Shown: positions 58,341 to 64,000 of the stretch, piece by piece
Layout: each line of letters begins with the position of its first letter
Numbering within the stretch: the stretch's first letter is position 1
Origin: Pseudolysinimonas_A sp947085045
Lineage (GTDB): Bacteria > Actinomycetota > Actinomycetes > Actinomycetales > Microbacteriaceae
Direction: 5' to 3'
Assembly: GCA_947085045.1 (NCBI GenBank)
Contig: CAMTUU010000002.1
Span: forward strand, 124,001-188,000
Length of the DNA stretch: 64,000 bases
The notes under the pieces: model-generated
Database searches by the model: none
Told to the model about the DNA's origin: nothing
What the model saw: the letters and a program-made list of their open reading frames with translations, nothing else
Made by a program: the position numbers and the translations under genes

Positions 58341-59443
58341 TGCTGCCCGTCCTTTCCGACGGCCGAGGTGGCGGATGCGTCCGGAACGACGGACGAGCGG
58401 GGCCTCTGCTTCCTCCGGAACTGAATCTGGTCGAACACCATCACCGCGACGAGGATGACGCCCTGCGCGATCGCGTACTCGTAGGCGGAGAGACGCAACG
58501 TGGTGAAGCCGCTCGAGAGTGTCTGCAGCGTCAGAGTCGCGAGGACCACCCCCAGCACGGTCGCGAATCCGCCGTTCGGATTGGTGCCGCCGAGCACGGC
58601 GATCACGATGATCAGGAGCACGTAGCTCGAGCCGTAGTCAGCGCTCGCGGAGGGATTCCTGCTGAGGAAGACCACGCCTGCGATCCCGCCCAGAAGCCCG
58701 CTGATGACGTAGGTAGCCATGAGCGTGCGTCGCGTGCTGATCCCGGAATAGCGGCTTGCGACGGGGTTCGCCCCGAAAAGTTGCGTCTTCCGTCCCAACG
58801 CGGTCCGGTCGATGACGACCGCGATTACGACGGCGATCACGACGAAGACGAGGAAGAGGACCGGGATGCCGACGACCGTCGACGAGGCAAGAGAGGCGAG
58901 CGTCGCGGGCGCACCCGAAATCGTCGTCCCACCAGTCGCGACGATCGCGAGCCCGTTGAAGACCTGCATCGTGCCCAGCGTGGCGAGGATCGGCGTGATC
59001 CCGACCACGCTGACGAGGACGCCGTTGATCGCCCCACACAGCGCACCGACCGCGAGCCCCGCCACGATGAACAGCGGCGCGAGAGAAGTCGCGGTATCAG
59101 CGCCCGATGCAGCCGCCACCGACGAGTAGAGCATGGAGATCGTGATCGCCGAGGCGTTCGCGATGGCGACCACCGAGAGGTCGATCCCGCCGGTGAGCAT
59201 CGCGAACATCATCGCCAGCGCGAGGAGCCCCACCTCCGGCGCCGCGACGCCGATGTTCTGAAGATTGAGTGGACCGAGGAACACTCGGGGGTTGGCGATC
59301 GCGAAGATCGCGAACGTGACGGCGAGCAGCACGACCATGCGGCCACTCCCCCGGGCAACGTGCACGCGGGCCAGCAGGTCTCGGAAACCCGAGTCGACCC
59401 GCTGGTTGGCTTCTGGGAGCCGGTTCTGCGGCGTGCCGCTCAC
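58337..59443 (-). CDS. Sugar ABC transporter permease (RbsC/LsrD type)
   Basis: A 368-residue permease with about eight to ten membrane helices. MMFAMLTGGIDLSVVAIANA, TPILATLGTMQVFNGLAIVA and GRKTQLFGANPVASRYSGIS (the ATPase-contacting cytoplasmic loop) are typical of the ribose/AI-2 permease family. It starts with GTG inside the stop of the other permease. N- and C-terminal tails are polar and slightly long. It forms a heterodimeric channel with the next gene product, as in LsrCD. Confidence 0.9.
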   Translation of the reverse strand: MSGTPQNRLPEANQRVDSGFRDLLARVHVARGSGRMVVLLAVTFAIFAIANPRVFLGPLNLQNIGVAAPEVGLLALAMMFAMLTGGIDLSVVAIANASAITISMLYSSVAAASGADTATSLAPLFIVAGLAVGALCGAINGVLVSVVGITPILATLGTMQVFNGLAIVATGGTTISGAPATLASLASSTVVGIPVLFLVFVVIAVVIAVVIDRTALGRKTQLFGANPVASRYSGISTRRTLMATYVISGLLGGIAGVVFLSRNPSASADYGSSYVLLIIVIAVLGGTNPNGGFATVLGVVLATLTLQTLSSGFTTLRLSAYEYAIAQGVILVAVMVFDQIQFRRKQRPRSSVVPDASATSAVGKDGQQ

Positions 59444-60456
59444 GAAGGCACCTCTTCCAGGTCGACGCGTCTCGGCTTGGCGCGCGCGGCAGTGATCGCC
59501 TGCACGCCGACGCCGATCAACAGCAGGAGCCCGACCGCGGCGCGCTGCCATGTACTCGGGATCCCGACCAGCACCAGGTTGTTGTTGATGAGCTGCACCA
59601 GCACCACCCCGAGCACCGTTCCGAACACTGACCCGCGTCCCCCGAAGATCGAGGCGCCGCCGAGCACGACGGCTGCGATGATGTCGAGTTCGGTCCCGAC
59701 CAGGGTCTGCGGATTCGCGTTCTTTCCGAGGATGACGTACACGACTCCGCCGAACGCGGCGAGCGCGCCCACGAATACATAGAGCAGCACTTGCGTCCGA
59801 ACGACCTTGATCCCGACGCGACGTGCCGCCTCGATGTCGCCGCCGATGGCATAGATGCTGCGCCCGAACGTGGTGCGCCGGAGCATCCAGGCGATCGCGA
59901 TCGTGAGGAGCACGACCGGGATGATCAGCACGTGCAGAAACCCCGTACCCGGAAGGTTGACGAGGTACGAGTCGGAGGCCGCGCCGACGCTCGGCGGCAG
60001 ACGGGCCGCCGAGATGTAGGCCGAGCCGATGTAGGTGAGCAGGACGCCCTTGAAGATGCCCTGCGTTCCCAGCGTCACGATGAGCGTTGGCAGCCGGAAG
60101 CGGGCGATCACCGCGCCGTTCACCAGTCCGAGGGCCGCCCCCACGATCATCGCGAGGACGAAGACGCCGACGATCGTCGGGTCGAAGCTCGCCTGGGTCG
60201 ACCACGAGACCGTCGTGTAGGCGGCGAAGATCGCGATCGCGGGGAACGACACGTCGACGCCACCCGAGATCAGTACGAGCAGAACGCCGAGGGCGAAGAC
60301 GAGAGGGACCATCGAGCTGCGCACGAGTGTGAAGAAGGTCCCGGGCGTCAAGAAAGCGGGACTCGCGAGCGCCATCGCCACGACGACCAGCACGATGACG
60401 GCGAGCAGGATGCCCTCGTTGTTGGCGCCGCGCAGCCGGCGGGCGACGGCGCTCAT
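59440..60456 (-). CDS. Sugar ABC transporter permease (RbsC/LsrC type)
   Basis: A 338-residue permease. VLLVLISGGVDVSFPAIAIF, LPTLIVTLGTQGIFKGVLLT and FGRSIYAIGGDIEAARRVGI (cytoplasmic EAA-like loop) define the family. Two unlike permeases, rather than a homodimer as in RbsC, is the Lsr/rhamnose-type arrangement. The start overlaps the ATPase stop by ATGA, and the stop overlaps the next permease. Confidence 0.9.
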   Translation of the reverse strand: MSAVARRLRGANNEGILLAVIVLVVVAMALASPAFLTPGTFFTLVRSSMVPLVFALGVLLVLISGGVDVSFPAIAIFAAYTTVSWSTQASFDPTIVGVFVLAMIVGAALGLVNGAVIARFRLPTLIVTLGTQGIFKGVLLTYIGSAYISAARLPPSVGAASDSYLVNLPGTGFLHVLIIPVVLLTIAIAWMLRRTTFGRSIYAIGGDIEAARRVGIKVVRTQVLLYVFVGALAAFGGVVYVILGKNANPQTLVGTELDIIAAVVLGGASIFGGRGSVFGTVLGVVLVQLINNNLVLVGIPSTWQRAAVGLLLLIGVGVQAITAARAKPRRVDLEEVPS

Positions 60457-61943
60457 GCGGCCATCCCTTGCTGGATGCGGTCCGCGTCGATCTCATCGCC
60501 CGAGAGTTCGGCGACGACGCGGCCCTGGCGCACGATGAGGACTCGATGGCAGCTAGCGACCAGCTCGGGGATGTCGTCGGAGATGACGATGATGCCGCGT
60601 CCCAGGCCGGCCTGCTCACGGAGGAGGTTTAGGATCTCCTCCTTCGAGCCGATGTCGACTCCCACGGTGGGGCCGTTGAGCATGAGGACTTTCGGCCCGC
60701 GGTCGATCCATTTGGCGAGCACGACGCGCTGCGCATTTCCGCCGGACAGGCTGCGGACCGCGGCTCGCGCGTTCGGGGCTTTGATGCGCAGACGGGCGAA
60801 GAGTTCCGAGATCGATGTGCGGATCCGCGCGCGGTCGAGCAGCACGAGTCGGCCCCGATACCGGTCGAGCGACGCAGCCACCATGTTGTCGGCGATCGAC
60901 TTGTCGAGGAAGAGGCCCTGACTCAGCCGGTCCTCTGGGACGTAACCGATGCCCGCACGGATCGCGTCGACGATGGTTCGGATGCGATGGATCTGCCCGC
61001 CGATCCGGATCGTTCCACGGTCTGCCGGAAGGACGCCGAAGATGGCCTCCGCGATCTCGCTGCGACCGGAACCGAGAAGCCCGGTCAATCCGAGGATCTC
61101 GCCTTTCCGAAGCGCGAACGTCACGTCGCTGAAGGCTGCGGCGCGCCCCAGCCCTTCGACCTCGAGCAGGATCTCGGCGTCAGCAGCGAGTTCGGTGACG
61201 ACCCGTTCCTCGCTGACCTCGCGTCCGGTCATCGCGGTTGCGATCGCCCGGGTCGTGAAGTCGCTCGCCGCGCCGGAGACGACGATCTCGCCGTTGCGCA
61301 GCACCGAGACCCGGTCCGAAATGGCCAGAACCTCATCCAGTTTGTGGCTGACGAATACGATCGCCACGCCGCGCTTCTGAAGGCGGCGGACGATCACGAA
61401 GAGACGCTCGACCTCGGAATGGGTGAGCGCAGTGGTCGGCTCGTCCATGATCAGCACCGTCGCCTCGTTGACGAGAGCCCGGCAGATGGCGATGAGCTGT
61501 CGGTCGGCGACCGACAGGGTCCCGACCTCTGCGTCGAGGTCGATGGTGAGTCCCAGGTCGCTCACGATCTTCTGGGCCGACGCCCGGATCCGGCGCGCGG
61601 ACGACAAGAGCCGTCGCGACGCGAGTTCGCTGAGCATCGCGATGTTCTCGCCCGCGGAGAGGTTCGGGAACAACGAGAAGTCCTGATAGATGACTTGGAT
61701 CCCGCTCCGGATCGCACCGCTCGGCGTGGTGTGGGCCTGCGAATCACCCGCGATCACCAGCTCTCCGGAGTCGGGCCGCTCGACGCCGCTGATGATCTTG
61801 ATCAGCGTCGATTTGCCGCTCCCGTTCTCGCCGGCGAGACAATGCACTTCACCCGGCGCGAACGACAGGGAGACGCCTTTGAGCGCTCGCACACCGCCGT
61901 ATGTCTTGACGATGTCACGAACCTCGACCACTGCTCGGGTCAT
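60453..61943 (-). CDS. Sugar ABC transporter ATP-binding protein (RbsA/LsrA type)
   Basis: A 496-residue double-ATPase. First cassette: Walker A GENGSGKST near 38-46, signature LSVADRQLIAICRALVNEAT, Walker B LIMDEPTTAL, SHKLDEV. Second cassette (from about 255): a degenerate Walker A GLLGSGRSEIAEA, signature LSGGNAQRVVLAKWI, then VLMLNGPTVGVDIGSKEEI. Such asymmetry is usual in the carbohydrate-uptake-2 class. An RBS (GAAGGAGAGC) lies between it and the strong hairpin at 61967. Confidence 0.94.
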   Translation of the reverse strand: MTRAVVEVRDIVKTYGGVRALKGVSLSFAPGEVHCLAGENGSGKSTLIKIISGVERPDSGELVIAGDSQAHTTPSGAIRSGIQVIYQDFSLFPNLSAGENIAMLSELASRRLLSSARRIRASAQKIVSDLGLTIDLDAEVGTLSVADRQLIAICRALVNEATVLIMDEPTTALTHSEVERLFVIVRRLQKRGVAIVFVSHKLDEVLAISDRVSVLRNGEIVVSGAASDFTTRAIATAMTGREVSEERVVTELAADAEILLEVEGLGRAAAFSDVTFALRKGEILGLTGLLGSGRSEIAEAIFGVLPADRGTIRIGGQIHRIRTIVDAIRAGIGYVPEDRLSQGLFLDKSIADNMVAASLDRYRGRLVLLDRARIRTSISELFARLRIKAPNARAAVRSLSGGNAQRVVLAKWIDRGPKVLMLNGPTVGVDIGSKEEILNLLREQAGLGRGIIVISDDIPELVASCHRVLIVRQGRVVAELSGDEIDADRIQQGMAA

Positions 61944-61966
61944 GCGTTCAGCTCTCCTTCGTGGAT

Positions 61967-62002
61967 CCGGTCGGGGGCGCGGTGGCCCGCGTCCCCGACC
62001 GG
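61967..62002 (-). terminator. Intra-operon attenuator hairpin
   Basis: CCGGTCGGGG-G-CGCG (61967-61981) pairs with CGCG-T-CCCCGACCGG (61988-62002): 15 pairs including one G-T, loop of six bases. It lies 16 bases after the binding-protein stop and before the ATPase gene. Such hairpins commonly let binding protein be made in excess over the membrane components. Confidence 0.8.
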
Positions 62003-62017
62003 TTCACAGCGACCGGA

Positions 62018-63037
62018 TCAGAAGTCGTACTCGCCCATGTTGGTCGCGTCGACCGCCAGTCCGGCGTTACCGGTGAAGACGTTGTCGTAGCCGGCGAGCT
62101 TCGTCAGCGACTCGTAACCCGGGATGTCCAGGTTCGTCCCCTCCTCGATCGTGCCGCCTTCGGCGAGGATCTTCGCGATCGCGAGCTGCGCCTTGCCGGC
62201 CAGTGCCGGGTCCCAGAAGAAGATCTTGTCGATCGCGCCGCTCTCGAGGTAGCTCGAGGCCACCGACGGGATGCTCGTGCCCATGACGCAGACGGAGTCC
62301 GACTTGCCCGCCTCCTCGACGGCGCGCGCGATGCCCACGACATCGGTGCCCGCCGAGCCCTGGAAGGCCTTGATGTCCGGGTACTTCGCGAGGATCTCCT
62401 TCGCCTTGTTGTAGGCGACCTCCTCGTTCTCCTCCGACTCGATCGGGTCTTCTACGCGGGTCATGCCGGGGTAGTTCTCCAGCTGGTTGTCCAGCGCCCC
62501 TTGCACCCACTCGCTGTGCGAGCCGTTGGTCAGACGCCCGACGAACGAGACATACTGCCCGGTTTCACCCGTGCATTCGGCGAGGTTGTCCATGATCTGC
62601 GCACCGTAGGCCTTGTTCTCGAAGGCTTCGATGTCGACGTCGACGTTCTCGATGCCCGCGGCTTCGTGGGCGACGACGATGATGCCAGCATCACGGGCCG
62701 ACTTGAGCACGCTCGAAAGACCGGCGAGGTCGTTCGGCACGACGGTGATGGCGGTCGGCTGCTGGGCGATCAGGTCCTGGATGATGGACACCTGACCCTC
62801 GTTCGTGGCCTCCGCGGGCCCTTCGACGCGAGCATCGAGCCCGGTCTCCTGTCCCCATTCGCCGACGCCGACCTCCATGCGGTCGAACCAGCCGATTCCC
62901 GTGGCCTTGACGACGGTCACGTAGGTTTCCCCGGCGCTCGCGCCCTCGCCGCCCGCGTCGCCGACCGAGCCGCAGGCCGCGAGCGCGAGTGCGACGCCGC
63001 CCGCCACGATGCCGAGAACGATTTTCCTGTGCTTCAT
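62018..63037 (-). CDS. Sugar ABC transporter substrate-binding lipoprotein, LsrB/RhaS-like
   Basis: A 339-residue binding protein with a signal peptide and lipobox ALAAC (Cys22). The mature part starts with TYVTVVKATGIGWFDRMEVG and EGPAEATNEGQVSIIQDLIA, continuing AITVVPNDLAGLSSVLKSAR and VVAHEAAGIENVDVDIEAFE, the arrangement seen in LsrB and RhaS of the periplasmic-binding-protein type I fold. Relatives bind AI-2, rhamnose or tetritols, so the ligand is not decided. The start is ATG 63037 with GAAGGAGTGAAG before it. First gene of a roughly 9.7-kb unit controlled from the promoter at 63141. Confidence 0.9.
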   Translation of the reverse strand: MKHRKIVLGIVAGGVALALAACGSVGDAGGEGASAGETYVTVVKATGIGWFDRMEVGVGEWGQETGLDARVEGPAEATNEGQVSIIQDLIAQQPTAITVVPNDLAGLSSVLKSARDAGIIVVAHEAAGIENVDVDIEAFENKAYGAQIMDNLAECTGETGQYVSFVGRLTNGSHSEWVQGALDNQLENYPGMTRVEDPIESEENEEVAYNKAKEILAKYPDIKAFQGSAGTDVVGIARAVEEAGKSDSVCVMGTSIPSVASSYLESGAIDKIFFWDPALAGKAQLAIAKILAEGGTIEEGTNLDIPGYESLTKLAGYDNVFTGNAGLAVDATNMGEYDF

Positions 63038-63140
63038 TGCTTCACTCCTTCGTGAACCGGGCGTCTGGGACGCGATCGGTCTAGTGGGGGCGCCTTCTGG
63101 TGCGTAGGCAGGTGCACGCGGATGCGCGCGTTGTGGCACG

Positions 63141-63169
63141 ACGATAGCCGCGCCACGCGCGCGAGTCAA
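63141..63169 (-). promoter_or_regulatory. Promoter of the ABC-transporter operon
   Basis: Read on the reverse strand: TTGACT (63164-63169), a 17-base spacer and TATCGT (63141-63146). This is the most consensus-like promoter in the window and would start transcription about 95 bases before the binding-protein ATG. The downstream leader contains GATGCGCGCG-type half sites. Confidence 0.7.
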
Positions 63170-63190
63170 TCGAAATCGCGCACCGATCGA

Positions 63191-63248
63191 GCGCATTGCG
63201 CAACGCAGTGCGCACAAACGCGCAAGATGCGCGCTACGATTGCGTGCA
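63191..63248. promoter_or_regulatory. Iterated TGCGCA-like operator region
   Basis: Near-repeats of one hexamer occur at 63197 (TGCGCA, within the palindrome TTGCGCAA), 63209 (TGCGCA), 63219 (CGCGCA), 63228 (TGCGCG) and 63241 (TGCGTGCA), spaced 9-13 bases. They lie between the two divergent genes; TACGAT (63235-63240) inside them is a possible -10 for the DeoR gene. DeoR-family repressors bind such repeated short sites. Confidence 0.5.
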
Positions 63249-63285
63249 CCCCGAGCACTTGAGCCGTTTCGGAAAGAGACCCGCG

Positions 63286-64000
63286 ATGTCGCGCCACGCC
63301 CAGATCGTCGAACTGCTCCTGGAACGCGGCTTCCGTTCCGTCAGCGAACTCGCGGACGAATTCGGCGTCACGGCGTCGACAGTGCGCCGCGACCTGGAAC
63401 AGCTCGAGAGACGCGACCTCGTGCAACGCACACACGGCGGCGCACTGCCGGTTCGCCAGACCGACGCCCCGTTCGATCTGAAGGAGACGCTCCATCGACG
63501 GGAGAAGGTCGCCATCGGCAAAGCGATGGCCGATCGGATCCTCGACGGTCAGACCGTCCTCCTCGACAGCGGCTCGACGACTCTCGAGGTCGCGCGCCAC
63601 CTGAACAGCGCGCGGTTGACCGTGGTGACCAACGACCTCAAGATCGGTACGGTCATCGCCGAACGGCAGAGTGCACATCTCGTCTTCATCGGGGGCGAAC
63701 TGCTGCCCAACGTCTACACGATGTGGGGACCCACCTCGGTGCAGCAGATCCAGAATCTGCGGGTCAACGTCGCGGTCTTCGGGGCCGACACCGTCATGGA
63801 GGACGGGATATACAACACCTCGAGCTACGAGGTCGAGCTCAAGCGCACCATGCGTTCCATCGCCAACGCGGCGTTCTTCGTCGCTGACAGCTCCAAGTTC
63901 GGCCGGGAAGCGCTCTTCAAGGTCTTCGATCTCGGCGGGTTCACCGCCGGCATCACCGACAGGATGCTCGACCCGCTTCGCGCGGCGACCTTCCCCGTTC
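63286..64000 (+). CDS. DeoR family transcriptional repressor, 3' end beyond the window
   Basis: A frame open from ATG 63286 to the window end (238 codons), preceded by GGAAAGAG. The N-terminal helix-turn-helix is SVSELADEFGVTASTVRRDL (about residues 19-38) followed by RRDLVQRTHGGAL. The sensor domain has LLDSGSTTLEVARHL, LTVVTNDLKIGTVIAE, HLVFIGGELLPN and the C-terminal ADSSKFGREALFKV. This domain normally binds a phosphorylated sugar. It is divergent from the transporter operon and is very probably its repressor, induced by a product of the DhaK or FGGY kinase. Only a few C-terminal residues appear to be missing. Confidence 0.92.
   Translation, partial: MSRHAQIVELLLERGFRSVSELADEFGVTASTVRRDLEQLERRDLVQRTHGGALPVRQTDAPFDLKETLHRREKVAIGKAMADRILDGQTVLLDSGSTTLEVARHLNSARLTVVTNDLKIGTVIAERQSAHLVFIGGELLPNVYTMWGPTSVQQIQNLRVNVAVFGADTVMEDGIYNTSSYEVELKRTMRSIANAAFFVADSSKFGREALFKVFDLGGFTAGITDRMLDPLRAATFPV

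Overview
The window is a continuous piece of a very GC-rich actinobacterial chromosome. Heavy use of GTG starts, 4-base GTGA/ATGA overlaps inside operons, many genes whose -10 hexamer sits 6-7 bases before the start codon (leaderless transcripts), the rplU-rpmA-obgE-proB...proA-nadD-rsfS order and dispersed palindromic intergenic repeats all suit the Microbacteriaceae (Microbacterium/Leifsonia/Agromyces type). The genus is an inference. I see no prophage, insertion sequence, CRISPR array or rRNA, and one tRNA (Ala-GGC).

Layout. 1-8.9 kb: start of comEC, comEA, leuS, divergent pabB/pabC with interlocking promoters, a DedA protein, a YefM/RelE toxin-antitoxin pair, a TetR regulator and an App1-type phosphatase. 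9-18.4 kb: ordinary chromosomal genes (AlkZ-like winged-helix protein, NagZ-like lipoprotein, UbiA-type prenyltransferase, two hydrolases, a luciferase-like oxidoreductase, a lipoprotein, and a PfkB kinase-SurE-Nudix operon), punctuated by palindromic repeats. 18.4-25.6 kb: cytochrome bd operon (cydA, cydB, fused cydDC) facing a BlaI-type repressor and an M56 metalloprotease across three evenly spaced dyads.

25.6-36.5 kb is an aromatic-acid catabolic region: LigM-type vanillate O-demethylase, PobA, LigJ-like hydratase, thiolase and the two CoA-transferase subunits, with three IclR regulators. It feeds vanillate and 4-hydroxybenzoate to protocatechuate and completes the beta-ketoadipate route; no ring-cleavage enzyme is in view. 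36.5-43.7 kb: a cold-shock gene behind a highly structured leader, a GT4/toroid/GH130 mannoside-type operon, a transglutaminase-like protein, a second DedA protein, tRNA-Ala with a decayed gene beside it, and an ABM-domain membrane protein. 43.7-53.2 kb: the rsfS-nadD-proA-proB-obgE-rpmA-rplU block with three lineage-specific insertions.

53.2-64 kb is an apparently dedicated carbohydrate locus. A divergent DeoR repressor faces an LsrB-like binding protein, an RbsA-type ATPase and two permeases, followed by DhaK and DhaL homologues, a BtpA/SgcQ protein, an FGGY kinase and an M29 aminopeptidase-like protein, nearly all with touching or overlapping ends. Its substrate cannot be named from sequence; it combines features of the AI-2 (Lsr), tetrulose-kinase and E. 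coli sgc systems and, with the BlaI-cyd module, is the best candidate here for undescribed biology.
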